Positions 32,762 to 41,973 of a stretch of 64,000 nucleotides of DNA are shown here, piece after piece (positions within the stretch are counted from its first letter, which is position 1; each line of letters opens with the position of its first letter). The stretch is taken from the NCBI GenBank assembly GCA_017644045.1, contig JAEPMI010000008.1, forward strand, positions 434,001 to 498,000, read 5' to 3'. The notes under the pieces are model-generated. The model was not told the origin of the DNA. It was given only the letters and a program-made list of their open reading frames with translations, and searched no databases. The position numbers and the translations under genes were made by a program. Source of the stretch: Deltaproteobacteria bacterium (GTDB lineage: Bacteria; Myxococcota_A; Polyangia; Polyangiales; Houyiibacteriaceae).

Positions 32762-35121
32762 TGCGCCCGACGAGACTCTGCGCGTTCGCGCTGGCATCGG
32801 TCGTCGCCCTCGGCTGCGGCGACGACGACGGGAGCTCCGATCCCGACGGCAGCCTTCCGGACGGAAGTGTCTCGCCCGATGGCGCGCTGCCGATGACGGA
32901 TGGCGGCGGGCCCGACGGTTTCGTTCCGCCTGTCACCTGCGGCAACGGCGCACTGGACGAGGGTGAGGTCTGCGACGGGGAGCTCCTGGGTGGAGCGACC
33001 TGCGCGAGCGAGCTCGGGACCGCCGGAACCCTGGCCTGCGCCGACCACTGCCTCGGCTTCGACACGTCGGCGTGCGAGTGCGCGCCGCGCACGACCTGCG
33101 ACGAGCTCGACTGCGCCGCCGTCGACGACGGCTGCGGCGGGACGCTCGACTGCGGTGGATGCCCCGGGGAGCTGTCGTGTGGCGGCGCCGGGACCCCGAA
33201 CCGATGTGGCCGGTCCTGCGCGGACGTGACCTGCCCCTCCGGCGCCTCCTGCGGCGAGGACGGCATTTGCCTCGTGAACGGCGTGCTCGACATCGAGCTC
33301 GCGTTCCACGAGGTGACCTTCGCGGTCTCCACCAGCGGTGTCGAGTGCAGCGACGCCCGTCTCTCGATCGGGCGCCCCGGCTTCCTGGGTGATCGGGAGT
33401 TGCTCACGCCCAGCTGCTCGGGGTCGGCGGGGACCGCGTCGATCTGGTTGCCCGATGGCGCGTACGACATCTCTCCCACTGCGGCCGGCGTGGACTTCCT
33501 CGACCTGCCCTTCGAGGTCGCGGGCGGACCCGTGACCGTCGACGTCCCCTTGATCCAGCACTCGCTGAGTGGGCGGATCCGACAAGACGGCGGCACGCCG
33601 GACCGAGACCCGATCTGCAGCGCCGGGCGCGACCCCACGAGCACGCTGACCTTCGTTCGGAGCGACGGCCGCGAGTTCACCGTGCGTGTCGACTGCCGCA
33701 ATGCGTTCCGCTTCGGACCCACCGCGCTCGAGCCAGGGGTCTACGACGTCTGGCTCGCGGCGGAGGCGGTCGAGTTCGCCATCGTCGGCATCGGCACCTG
33801 GGCGGTCGACCTCGGTTCCGTCGACGTGACCGGGGACGTGAGCGACCTCGACCTGGAGTTCGAGACCTACCACATCGGTGGTCCCTTCACCGTGAACGGT
33901 CGGGTGCCGGTCGGCTGCGAGGACGCCGACGTCTCCGTCACGCTCGAGAGCCCTTTCTACAACCGCTCGCGCTACCCCTTCGTCTGCGACGATGCCGGGC
34001 GTGCGGTGCTCGACATGGACCTCCCCGTCGGCCAGCGACTCTCGACGTTCTCGCTCGGGCGCTTCCAGACGCTCTGGAACGGCGAGCTGGACCCGCTCGA
34101 CATGGACACCACCGCGTTCGACTTGCCGGTGCCCAACGCGGTGATCTCCGGTCCGATCGTCCGGAACGGCGTGCCCGTAGAGTGCACCGGCTGGAGGGCC
34201 GGCGTGTTCACCGGCGCCGACGGAGGCAACCTGACGCGATTGGTCTGCGAGGACGGAACGCTCGTGCTGCTTCCGCTCACCGTCCCCGTCGGCCACGTCT
34301 CGGCGACGATCCAGAACACCGGCGACCTCGAGCTCGAGATCACCGGCGACCGCCTCGACATGCCGCTCGAGCTCGAGCCGCGCGGGACGGTGTCGATCCA
34401 AGTCCGTGGGCTTCCCGCCGACGTCTGTTCGTCGGCCGTCATCCACACCGCCACCGGCGGGTTCGCCGGCGGCATCGATTGCGACGCCACCCCTCCGACC
34501 TTTCGCCACGACGACGCGCGCGTCGGCGACTGGCCCGTGTCGATCGACGTGAGCGACGACGACCGGCGTAGCCTCGGCACGTTGACCGTCCGCGCCAACG
34601 AGGAGGCCACGATGGACGTGACCCTCACCCACGTGGCTGCGGGCGAGGTGGTGGTCGCGTTCACCTACGATGGCGTGGCGCCACCGGGGCTGACCGGAAT
34701 CCCGGAGCTTCGCGCCGGCGGCCTCACCGTCTACGACGCACCGACCGGCATGGTCCCGCTGCCGGCCCATGTGACCCGTGCGGCGCGCGACTTCCGCTGG
34801 TCGGTCGAGACCGGTGACGTGGTCGCCCGATGGGTGCGCGCCGACGTTCCGATGGCGGAGAGCGGCGTGGTCACCGTCGACGTCGAGCCGATCTACGTGA
34901 GCGGCCGGCTCACGTTGCGTGGAGTGGACGTCGTCGACGGGTGCACCTCGCTCGGGCGGATCCAGATGGGTGGCGCTTCGGGGCCGCTCGGCTGTGACGG
35001 CAGCTTCGGGCCCTTGCCTCTCGCGGCGGGCACGAGCTCCGTCGGCTCGCGGGTGTCGACCGGCATCCAGCAGCGCACCCTACCGTTCGTGCTCGGGCCC
35101 CATCTGCGCTTCTCGGAGTGA
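32761..35121 (+). CDS. Large Cys-rich, beta-repeat surface lipoprotein
   Basis: A 786-residue protein from ATG 32761 with signal LCAFALASVVALGC (lipobox ALGC). An Asp/Gly linker (DPDGSLPDGSVSPDGALP) follows. A Cys-rich module (~60-180) holds CGNGALDEGEVCDG, a motif of Myxococcus cysteine-rich repeats, and EGF-like CADVTCPSGASCGEDGIC. The remaining ~600 residues repeat a beta-sandwich unit recognisable from VNGRVPVGCEDADVSV, ISGPIVRNGVPVECTG and VSGRLTLRGVDVVDGC, reminiscent of carboxypeptidase-regulatory-like folds. It should be a cell-surface structural or adhesive protein. It is coupled to the upstream lipoprotein. Confidence 0.8.
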   Translation: MRPTRLCAFALASVVALGCGDDDGSSDPDGSLPDGSVSPDGALPMTDGGGPDGFVPPVTCGNGALDEGEVCDGELLGGATCASELGTAGTLACADHCLGFDTSACECAPRTTCDELDCAAVDDGCGGTLDCGGCPGELSCGGAGTPNRCGRSCADVTCPSGASCGEDGICLVNGVLDIELAFHEVTFAVSTSGVECSDARLSIGRPGFLGDRELLTPSCSGSAGTASIWLPDGAYDISPTAAGVDFLDLPFEVAGGPVTVDVPLIQHSLSGRIRQDGGTPDRDPICSAGRDPTSTLTFVRSDGREFTVRVDCRNAFRFGPTALEPGVYDVWLAAEAVEFAIVGIGTWAVDLGSVDVTGDVSDLDLEFETYHIGGPFTVNGRVPVGCEDADVSVTLESPFYNRSRYPFVCDDAGRAVLDMDLPVGQRLSTFSLGRFQTLWNGELDPLDMDTTAFDLPVPNAVISGPIVRNGVPVECTGWRAGVFTGADGGNLTRLVCEDGTLVLLPLTVPVGHVSATIQNTGDLELEITGDRLDMPLELEPRGTVSIQVRGLPADVCSSAVIHTATGGFAGGIDCDATPPTFRHDDARVGDWPVSIDVSDDDRRSLGTLTVRANEEATMDVTLTHVAAGEVVVAFTYDGVAPPGLTGIPELRAGGLTVYDAPTGMVPLPAHVTRAARDFRWSVETGDVVARWVRADVPMAESGVVTVDVEPIYVSGRLTLRGVDVVDGCTSLGRIQMGGASGPLGCDGSFGPLPLAAGTSSVGSRVSTGIQQRTLPFVLGPHLRFSE

Positions 35122-35166
35122 CCGGCGGGGGCTGTCACCGTCGGCGCCCTTTCGCGACCAAGGGGC

Positions 35167-36210
35167 ATGCGAACCTTCGAGTGCGCGTGCCAGGGCCCCC
35201 TCTTCTTCGAGAACACGCAGTGCACCCGCTGCCAGCGCGAGGTGGGGTGGTGTCCCGAGTGTGAGGCCATCGTGGGGCTGGACCCTTTGGACCAGGGGTT
35301 TGGCTGCACGGTGTGCGCTGCGGAGCTCGCCAAGTGCGTGAACTACGCCGTCCAGCGGGTCTGCAACCGACTGGTGCCACGCGCGAACGACGGCGGGCTC
35401 TGCGACTGCTGTGTCCACACCCGCGTGATCCCGGACCTGGACGTGCCTGGTCACCGGGAGCGTTGGGCCCGCCTGGAGGAGGCGAAGCGCCGGCTCGTCT
35501 ACCAGCTCGACGCCCTCGGCTTGCCGCGTCGCGACCTCGACCCGCCGCTACGCTTCGAGTTCCTCGCCGACTCGGTGCCCACCGGGCCCGGTCGCTGGCG
35601 TGCCATGGGCGGGGAGCAGGTCATGACCGGTCACGCGGGCGGAACCATCACCATCGACGTCCAGGAAGCCGACGACGCCGAGCGCGAACGGATGCGGCTG
35701 GAGATGGGCGAGGACTACCGCACCCTTCTCGGTCACTTCCGCCACGAGAGCGGTCACTACTACTGGGAGGTCCTCGTCGATCCCGACCCGCAGCTTCGCG
35801 CCGACTACGTCGCGCTCTTCGGTGACCCGAACCAGCCGACCTACGCCGACGCGCTCGAGCGCCACTATTCGGAGGGCGCGCCCGCCGACTGGGCCGAGCG
35901 CTTCACCACGCCCTACGCGTCGATGCATTCCTGGGAGGACTTCGCCGAGACCTGGGCGGCCTACCTGGAGATCGTCAGCACGCTCGACACCGCGGTCCAC
36001 CTCGGCCTCGGCCGGCGCGGAGCGTCCCCGTACGAGCGAGCCGAGGCGATCGAGCCGCTCCTGGAGCGCTACCGAGACCTGGGCATCGACCTCAACGAGA
36101 TGAACCGCGCCATGGGCCTCGACGATCTCCTGACCCGCCGGTTCCCCGACCCGGTCGTCGAGAAGCTGGCCTACGTGGACCGCGTGGTGCGGGGCGCTCA
36201 GCCGCGCTGA
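35167..36210 (+). CDS. Putative zinc-binding metallopeptidase (DUF2248 type)
   Basis: The 347-residue protein has an N-terminal zinc ribbon with CxxC pairs (CTRCQREVGWCPEC, then CTVCAAELAKC, then LCDCC) over ~80 residues. A gluzincin-like peptidase domain follows. The catalytic motif HESGHYYWE places zinc ligands at H193 and H197 and the general base at E194; a downstream acidic segment SWEDFAETWAAYLEI may give the third ligand. The family is cytoplasmic, and its substrate is unknown to me. Its 3' end overlaps the convergent PEBP gene by 13 bases. Confidence 0.9.
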   Translation: MRTFECACQGPLFFENTQCTRCQREVGWCPECEAIVGLDPLDQGFGCTVCAAELAKCVNYAVQRVCNRLVPRANDGGLCDCCVHTRVIPDLDVPGHRERWARLEEAKRRLVYQLDALGLPRRDLDPPLRFEFLADSVPTGPGRWRAMGGEQVMTGHAGGTITIDVQEADDAERERMRLEMGEDYRTLLGHFRHESGHYYWEVLVDPDPQLRADYVALFGDPNQPTYADALERHYSEGAPADWAERFTTPYASMHSWEDFAETWAAYLEIVSTLDTAVHLGLGRRGASPYERAEAIEPLLERYRDLGIDLNEMNRAMGLDDLLTRRFPDPVVEKLAYVDRVVRGAQPR

Positions 36211-36674
36211 TAGGTCCCGATGAGTCGGTTCATGCCGATGAGGTTCGGCTCGCTCTTGTCGAGGAACTCCCAGAGCGTGAGGCCGGCGTCGAGCTTCAGC
36301 TCGGCGTCGAAGGCCATGACCCAGAAGTAGTAGTGGTGGATGCCGTGGCCTGGAGGCGGCATCGGCCCGCCGTAGTTGGTGTTGCCGAAGTCGTTGGTCC
36401 CGGCGGTGCCGGCGTCCGTGCCCTCGTCGAGGCTGCGCAGGTCCGCGGGCAGGCCGTAGAGGACCCAGTGCACGTAGCCATAGGTCCCGCCCTTCACGAG
36501 CGGTGCGTCCGGGTCGTGGCAGATGATCGCGAGGCTCTTCGTGCCTTCGGGCGGGTCGGTCCACGCCAGCGCGGGCGAGACGTCCTCGGCTTCACCGGTG
36601 TGCTTGGCGGGGATGGGGCCGTGCGCCTCGAAGGCGGACGACGTGAGCTTCATGTCGGAAGGGGCGAATCCCAT
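36198..36674 (-). CDS. PEBP family protein (YbhB/YbcL)
   Basis: A 158-residue protein from ATG 36674, preceded by AGGAGAA at good spacing; the open frame upstream is not family-like. It has the phosphatidylethanolamine-binding fold markers DVSPALAWTDPPEGTKSLAI, CHDPDAPL, YVHWVLYGLP and GIHHYYFWVMAFD, with the anion-binding DPDAP and GIHHY segments intact. No signal peptide is present, so it is cytoplasmic like E. coli YbhB. Its physiological ligand is unknown. It converges on the metallopeptidase gene. Confidence 0.93.
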   Translation of the reverse strand: MGFAPSDMKLTSSAFEAHGPIPAKHTGEAEDVSPALAWTDPPEGTKSLAIICHDPDAPLVKGGTYGYVHWVLYGLPADLRSLDEGTDAGTAGTNDFGNTNYGGPMPPPGHGIHHYYFWVMAFDAELKLDAGLTLWEFLDKSEPNLIGMNRLIGTYQRG

Positions 36675-36729
36675 GGTGGTTCTCCTCGGAGTCGGTGGCT
36701 CGGGCTTCGTGCCCGGTGGATCGGCTCCG

Positions 36730-36758
36730 ATCTCTCCGGGCAGGCCCTCCGCCGTCAA
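36730..36758 (-). promoter_or_regulatory. Candidate promoter of the PEBP gene
   Basis: On the minus strand TTGACG (36753-36758) is followed after 17 bases by AGAGAT (36730-36735). The -35 box is good and the -10 box is poor. It lies 56 bases before the ATG. Confidence 0.35.
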
Positions 36759-36875
36759 CCCCCGAGCGGCGACCACAGGTCTCGATCAGGGCTGCGAACG
36801 TGAACGGAGGTTCGCGATCGCAGCGCGATCCGCGGGAAACGAAGGGCGGCATGATGCTTGCTGACGTCTACGAAC

Positions 36876-37682
36876 GTGGAAGGTCTCCGCATCCTGGCTC
36901 TCGCCTGCGCCATCGTCGCCGCGATGGGCGGGGTCCTCTACGCGGGGGTCCACTACGAGCGCACCAAGATGGCCGCTGCCGGGCCGGCTCCCGCCGTGTC
37001 TGCCGCCTCCGCCCGGTCGGAGGGGCCCGAGCCCGAGGTCCGGCCGATCGACATCGGACCGGCCGAGGTCGTCCCGCCCGCTTTCGACCCGGTGCTCAGC
37101 GTGGGCATCGATCTCGGCAAGGGCGCCGAGCTCTTCCCGAACGACGAGGTCGTGGTCATCGGGGGCCTGCGGCTCGGCCCCTTCGTCTTCGGTCCGCACG
37201 CGGCCGAAGAGGTCGTGGAGGAGGAGCCGGCTCCGACCCCGACACGACGCGCCAGGCGCACGCCCGAGCGTCCGCCCGGACCGCGGCTGCACTCGGACCC
37301 GGGCATGCACTCGATCCTCACGGCCCGCCAGATGATGGCCAACGGCGAGCGAATCCAGGGCTCCTGCTACAAGTACCTCTCGGAGGTGTACACGCGCGCT
37401 GGCCATCGGAGCTGGCGCAAGCGCCGCATCGTCTATCGTGCGGAGCGCGACGGCCCCTACGCCGACCTCGATCAGATCCGGCCCGGGGACTGGCTCTACA
37501 TCGTCAACGATCCGCATCGCACGCCCGTGGGCACGCACAGCGTGATGTTCGTTCGGTGGACCGACCGCGCGAACGGCTACGCCAGCGTGATCTCGCATCC
37601 GGGGTGGGGCGCGCCGCACACCGGCGCCGAGCGGACCTACGACCTCTCGCAGACCTACCGGATCATTCGCCCGACCCTCTGA
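36876..37682 (+). CDS. Membrane-anchored Cys/His peptidase-like protein (NlpC/P60-like fold)
   Basis: From GTG 36876 the protein is 268 residues; a TTG at 36858 is the alternative start. One N-terminal membrane helix (LRILALACAIVAAMGGVLYA) anchors it. A Pro/Glu/Arg-rich linker spans ~30-150. The C-terminal domain contains GSCYKYLSEVYTRAG, DQIRPGDWLYIVND and GTHSVMFVRW. This Cys, then GDW, then His order matches the papain-like NlpC/P60 or CHAP fold. It may cleave peptidoglycan peptides in the periplasm, but the match is by motif order only. It is a single gene between the PEBP promoter region and a convergent lipoprotein. Confidence 0.7.
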   Translation: MEGLRILALACAIVAAMGGVLYAGVHYERTKMAAAGPAPAVSAASARSEGPEPEVRPIDIGPAEVVPPAFDPVLSVGIDLGKGAELFPNDEVVVIGGLRLGPFVFGPHAAEEVVEEEPAPTPTRRARRTPERPPGPRLHSDPGMHSILTARQMMANGERIQGSCYKYLSEVYTRAGHRSWRKRRIVYRAERDGPYADLDQIRPGDWLYIVNDPHRTPVGTHSVMFVRWTDRANGYASVISHPGWGAPHTGAERTYDLSQTYRIIRPTL

Positions 37683-37976
37683 TCAGCGGTTGCAGTCGGA
37701 GGTGGTCTGCAGATCCGATCGGGTCACGACGGCCTCGCAATGGTGGGTTCGCAGGACCACTTCATCGGGTCTGCAAAGGACCTCCACGCCGTCGGCGGGA
37801 TCCATGAGGTAGCGCCCTTCGACCATGGCTGCGCTCTCGCAGCACGCGTCCTCCCCTTCCTCGGCGAGCATCAGGGCGCAGGCAGCGGCGTGCATGCGAA
37901 CCTCGGCGCTCTCGTTCTCCACGCCGCCGCTGCAAGCCGCGAGCGCGAGGACCAGGACGAACCCCACGCGGCCCAT
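37683..37976 (-). CDS. Small Cys-rich lipoprotein
   Basis: A 97-residue protein from ATG 37976 with signal MGRVGFVLVLALAAC (lipobox LAAC). The mature part has six cysteines, including an adjacent CC pair (EDACCESAAMV), and a C-terminal CRPDEVVLRTHHCEAVV. I recognise no family. The frame is open upstream into a glutamate-synthase-like fragment, but the lipoprotein signal marks a separate start. In the other frame the fragment stops with TGA overlapping this ATG (TGATG), which would couple them. Confidence 0.65.
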   Translation of the reverse strand: MGRVGFVLVLALAACSGGVENESAEVRMHAAACALMLAEEGEDACCESAAMVEGRYLMDPADGVEVLCRPDEVVLRTHHCEAVVTRSDLQTTSDCNR

Positions 37977-38339
37977 CACTTGCGGTTGCCGAGCCGCACG
38001 AAGTCCGACTCGGCGGGCGTGGGCGTTCTGCTTCAGGATCAGGTAGCCCGGCGCCTGCTCCAGCTCTTTGTCCGTGCCGAACCTGAAGTAGTGGTTCTCC
38101 TTCGCCGCGGAACGCGCGACCCAGGAGCGCTGGTCGCGCGTGAAGGGACGCTCCTCGTCGTTGCGCGCGACGGCGTACTGCCGGAGCTTCGGCCGCTGTA
38201 CGATCATCACCTGCCGCAGGTGACCGACGATCGGGAAGTTCCGCAGGAGGGCGTCCTTCCGCTGAACGAGATCGTGAATCCGGACGAGGAGGAGCGATGC
38301 TCCGATCCCGATGAGAACCCAGGCCCACCACGTCAGCAT
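37977..38339 (-). pseudogene. N-terminal fragment of FMN-binding glutamate-synthase-like protein
   Basis: The ~105 residues from ATG 38339 read like the N-terminus of the FMN-binding glutamate synthase family: a membrane helix (WAWVLIGIGASLLLV), RNFPIVGHLRQ, RQYAVARNDEERPFTRDQ and RFGTDKELEQAPGYLIL. The large FMN/Fe-S catalytic domain is absent. After GYLILKQNA this frame runs into the lipoprotein gene. A one-base frame change around 38015-38030 would instead give a short end PTPAESDFVRLGNRK, with a stop just at the lipoprotein ATG. It may be a decayed gene, or a real ~118-residue stand-alone protein with a sequence error. Confidence 0.6.
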
Positions 38340-38467
38340 GGCGTGACGCTACCGCGCGCTGTGAGGCGGTGGGCGGAAAATGCCAGCCCTCCCAGACCGG
38401 TCCGGCAAGGACGATCCACCGCGAGCGGTTCGATCGACAGGCAGCGTGGACCGGCTACCTTCCGGGG

Positions 38468-38920
38468 GTGCGGTTCGTCGGTGTCCTCCTCCTCGCTCTC
38501 GCCTGCGAAGCGAGCCCCAACTCCCATCGCCGGATCGATGACGCGCTTGCCGAGCGTGCCGAGGTCTGGAACGAGTGCATCAGGGACGCGGGTGGGGGAA
38601 CGACGTTGCTGTTCGCGGAACCTCTATCGGACTCGTACATCGCCTGCGGAGCCGAGGCTGACCAACTGGTGCCCGACGCGGCGGACTACTGGGAGTGCCA
38701 CGCCAACGAGGTGGAGAGCTCCGTCGAGTGCATCGAGATGCTCGGTTGCGACTCGGAAGCGTGGGACGTCTGCATGGCCAGCACGTGCACGCTATCCGAC
38801 GAGGCGGAGCTCGACTGGACTTGCACGAGCCTGAACTGCCAATGGGACGAAGGTCATCCCCGCCCGACCACTCCGTCGCACGCATGCGAGGGCTGGTCCC
38901 CTGACGGTTCGGACGGCTGA
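38468..38920 (+). CDS. Small Cys-rich lipoprotein
   Basis: A 150-residue protein from GTG 38468; the open frame continues upstream but this start gives the signal RFVGVLLLALAC (lipobox LALAC). The mature part has about ten cysteines spaced through helices (WNECIRDAGG, YWECHANEVESSVECIEMLG, AWDVCMASTC). This pattern suggests a disulfide-bonded helical bundle like other myxobacterial Cys-rich lipoproteins. Function is unknown. It is convergent with metG, 8 bases apart. Confidence 0.65.
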   Translation: MRFVGVLLLALACEASPNSHRRIDDALAERAEVWNECIRDAGGGTTLLFAEPLSDSYIACGAEADQLVPDAADYWECHANEVESSVECIEMLGCDSEAWDVCMASTCTLSDEAELDWTCTSLNCQWDEGHPRPTTPSHACEGWSPDGSDG

Positions 38921-38928
38921 CTCCCTGC

Positions 38929-40938
38929 TCAGCTCACGCGGGTGCCGGGCGTGATCTCGGCTTCGACCGTCAGCACGCTGAAGGCGTCGTCGGTCGAGGC
39001 CGCGAGGACCATGCCCTGCGACTCGAGGCCGAAGATCTTCCGTGGCGCGAGGTTGGCCACGACGACCACTCGCTTGCCGACGAGCGCGTCGGGCTCGTAG
39101 TGCTTGCGGATGCCGGCGAGCACCTGGCGCGGTGAGTCCTCGCCGAGATCGATGGCCAGCTTCAGCAGCTTGTCGCTGCCGTCGACCGGCTCGGCGCTCT
39201 GGATGAGGCCGACCTTCAGCTCGACCGCGAGGAACTGATCGAAGGCGATGCAGCCCTCGGGCAGCGGCTCGCTCTTCTTTTTCTTCTTCTTGGCCTTCTT
39301 CGCCTTCGGCGCGTCGGCCTCGGGGTCCGGCGCGGGCTCGCCGTCGGGTCCCAGACCGAAGCCGGCGAAGAGCTTCGCCTGCTCCTTCGGGTGCACGCGC
39401 GGGAAGAGCGGATCGCCGGGCGCGGTCTCCGTGCCGGGTTTCAGCTCGCCCCAGGCGTTCGGCCAGAGATCGGTGCCGACGGTCGGCTCGATGGGCTCGA
39501 GGCCGAGCTGCTCGCGAATGCCCGCCGCCTTCGTGGGCATGAAGGGCGCGATCATCACCGAGAGCCAGCGAAGCGACTCGAGCACCGTGTAGGCGACCCG
39601 GCCGAGCTCCTCCATCTTGCCCTCCTTGGCGAGGGCCCAGGGCGCGGTCTGATCGACGTAGCGGTTGGTCTCGCCGACCAGCTCCCACATCTTCTCGAGC
39701 GCGCGGTGCGGCTGGACGTTGTCGAGGAAGGCCGCGGCCTCCTTCGCGACGCGCTCGGCGGTCGCGAGCAGCGCCTTCTCCTGCTCCGTGGGCTCGCCCG
39801 GCTCGGGCACCTTGCCCTCGAGCTGCTTGCGCACGATCGAGGTGACCATGCGGTTGAGCAGGTTGCCGAGGCCGTTGGCGAGCTCGCCGTTGTAGCGCGC
39901 GAGCACGTGCTTGTGGGCGAAGTCGCCGTCCTGACCGAAACCGACCTCGCGCATCAGGTAGTAGCGCACGACGTCCACGCCGAACGCGTCGACGAGGGGC
40001 TTGGGCGGGATGAAGTTCCCGAAGCGCTTGCTCATCTTCTGGCCGTTGATCGTCAGCCAGCCGTGCGCCCAGACCTGGGTGGGCGGCTCGATGCCGGCGC
40101 TGAGCAGGAACGCCGGCCAGTAGATCGCGTGGAAGCGCAGGATGTCCTTGCCGACGATGTGGACCTGCTGCGCGTCGGCGCCCCAGAACTCGTCGAAGAG
40201 TGCGGCCTCGCCTTCCTTCGCCGGACCGCCGAGCGCGCTGATGTAGTTCGTCAGCGCGTCCACCCAGACGAACATCACGTGGCCGTCCGCACCCGGGACC
40301 GGCACGCCCCAGTCGAACGAGGTGCGCGACACCGACAGGTCGCGGAGCCCGCCCTTCACGAAGGCCTTCACCTCGTTGAAGCGGCCCTCGGGCTGCACGA
40401 AGGTCGGGTGCTTCTCGTAGAACTCGAGGAGCCGATCCGTGAACTCGCTCAGCTTGAAGAAGTAGCTCGGCTCGCTCAGCCGCTTCACCTTCGACTTGGT
40501 GACCTCGTCGAGCTCCTCGTACTCGGTGTCGGTGATGAAGGCCTCGTCGGAGACCGAGTACCAGCCCTCGTACTCGCCGAGGTAGATGTCGCCCTTGGCC
40601 TCCAGGATCTTCCAGAGCTCCTTCACCTTCTCCATGTGGCGGGGCTCGGTGGTCCGAATGGTGTCGTCGAAGGAGCAGTCCATCTGCTCGGCGACCTCCT
40701 TGAAGGGCGGCGCCATCCGGTCGACGAAGGTCTGCGGATCCTCTCCGAGCTCCGCCGCCTTCTCCTGGATCTTCTGACCGTGCTCGTCGGTGCCGGTCAG
40801 GAAGCGGGTGGGGCGCCCGCGCAGGCGGGCGTAGCGCGCCAACACGTCGGCGGCGACGGTGGAGTACGCGTGGCCGATGTGGGGCTTGTCGTTGACGTAG
40901 TAGATCGGCGTCGTGACGTAGAAGGGCTTCGAAGACAT
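38929..40938 (-). CDS. metG: Methionyl-tRNA synthetase with C-terminal tRNA-binding domain
   Basis: The 669-residue class I synthetase has HIGH at 20-23 and KMSKR at 301-305. The catalytic domain lacks a four-Cys zinc knuckle and so belongs to the zinc-free group. The anticodon helical domain covers ~340-500. A linker with a run of lysines (KKAKKKKKK, ~550) precedes an EMAPII-type OB domain (~568-669; FLAVELKVGLIQSAEPVDGS), which dimerises the enzyme and helps hold tRNA. It charges tRNA-Met for initiation and elongation. It lies 57 bases after holB, a neighbour pair common in bacteria. Confidence 0.97.
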   Translation of the reverse strand: MSSKPFYVTTPIYYVNDKPHIGHAYSTVAADVLARYARLRGRPTRFLTGTDEHGQKIQEKAAELGEDPQTFVDRMAPPFKEVAEQMDCSFDDTIRTTEPRHMEKVKELWKILEAKGDIYLGEYEGWYSVSDEAFITDTEYEELDEVTKSKVKRLSEPSYFFKLSEFTDRLLEFYEKHPTFVQPEGRFNEVKAFVKGGLRDLSVSRTSFDWGVPVPGADGHVMFVWVDALTNYISALGGPAKEGEAALFDEFWGADAQQVHIVGKDILRFHAIYWPAFLLSAGIEPPTQVWAHGWLTINGQKMSKRFGNFIPPKPLVDAFGVDVVRYYLMREVGFGQDGDFAHKHVLARYNGELANGLGNLLNRMVTSIVRKQLEGKVPEPGEPTEQEKALLATAERVAKEAAAFLDNVQPHRALEKMWELVGETNRYVDQTAPWALAKEGKMEELGRVAYTVLESLRWLSVMIAPFMPTKAAGIREQLGLEPIEPTVGTDLWPNAWGELKPGTETAPGDPLFPRVHPKEQAKLFAGFGLGPDGEPAPDPEADAPKAKKAKKKKKKSEPLPEGCIAFDQFLAVELKVGLIQSAEPVDGSDKLLKLAIDLGEDSPRQVLAGIRKHYEPDALVGKRVVVVANLAPRKIFGLESQGMVLAASTDDAFSVLTVEAEITPGTRVS

Positions 40939-40995
40939 GGGCGCGCGAGCCTACGCCATCGGGACCGCTCGTGCAGGTCGCCCGAGGGATCCCGG

Positions 40996-41973
40996 TCAGC
41001 GCGCCGTTCGGAGCCGGAAGATCAGCGAGTCCATCGCCGTGCCCTTGTTGGCGTTGGCGTCGAGGTCCTCGAAGATCGTCGTCAGCAGCTCGACCCGGGC
41101 CGCCGCGCGCCGTGCCCCGAGCTTCTCGCCGCGGCGGCGGATGGGGCCGGCCTCGTGCCGAAACGCCAGGGCTTCGTCCGGCACACCGAGCGCGGCCCGC
41201 GCGAGGTCCGCGTAGTACGCGCCGAGCCCCTCGAGGGCCGCCCGCAGGTCCTCTTGCTTGGCCAGCTCGTCTGCGACGTCGACCAGGGCGTCGGGCCGGT
41301 GGTCGGCGGTGACCTCGTCCACCCGCATGGCGAGCTCGAAGAGCTGCTGCGCGCGCTCCTCCTCGGCGAGCCAGAGCGCCTTGTCCGCTCGACCGCCGCT
41401 GAGCGCGGTGGCGATCACCGCCGTCTCCTCGTCGATGCCGTGCTCCATGAGGATCGCCTCGACGACCGAGCCGTCCAGGCGCTGGAAGCGCAGCGGTTGG
41501 GAGCGCGAGCGGATCGTCGGCAGCAGCCGCTGCGGCCGCTCCGCGAGGAGCACGAAGGTCACACCGGCCTTCGGCTCCTCGAGCGTCTTGAGCAGCGCGT
41601 TTCCGGCCTCGGGGTGGATCTCCGGGAAGGAGACGTCCGCCTCCGGGAAGATGAGGAAGGCGTTCTTGCCTTCGAAGGGCGCGTACTCCGCGTGGCGCAG
41701 CACCTCTTCGCGGAGGAACTCCACGCGGATGTTCCGGTGGCCCTCGTCCCGCGGCCGGTAGATGCGAACGTCCGGGTGCGCACCCGACCGGATCCGCGGC
41801 CAGGCCTTCTCGCCGATCACCGCGCGGGCCAGCGCCAGCGCCGCCTGCTCCTTGCCCACGCCGCTCGGCCCCTCGAAGAGGTAGGCGCTCGCGATGCGCT
41901 CCTGCGCGACCACGCGACGGAGCGCGGTGACCGCGGCGTCCTGTCCGCGGATCGCGTCGAAGGCGTCGATCAT
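40996..41973 (-). CDS. holB: DNA polymerase III delta-prime subunit (clamp loader)
   Basis: A 325-residue protein from ATG 41973, overlapping the TetR stop as ATGA. It has Walker A-like EGPSGVGKEQAALALA near residue 34. The second part of the AAA fold reads NAFLIFPEADVSFPEIHPEAGNALLKTLEEP, and sensor 1 reads FVLLAERPQRLLPTIRSRSQ, where the SRC motif is SRS. No zinc-finger Cys cluster is seen between, unlike many delta-prime or DnaX proteins. It acts with DnaX and delta to load the sliding clamp. The next gene is metG. Confidence 0.9.
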   Translation of the reverse strand: MIDAFDAIRGQDAAVTALRRVVAQERIASAYLFEGPSGVGKEQAALALARAVIGEKAWPRIRSGAHPDVRIYRPRDEGHRNIRVEFLREEVLRHAEYAPFEGKNAFLIFPEADVSFPEIHPEAGNALLKTLEEPKAGVTFVLLAERPQRLLPTIRSRSQPLRFQRLDGSVVEAILMEHGIDEETAVIATALSGGRADKALWLAEEERAQQLFELAMRVDEVTADHRPDALVDVADELAKQEDLRAALEGLGAYYADLARAALGVPDEALAFRHEAGPIRRRGEKLGARRAAARVELLTTIFEDLDANANKGTAMDSLIFRLRTAR

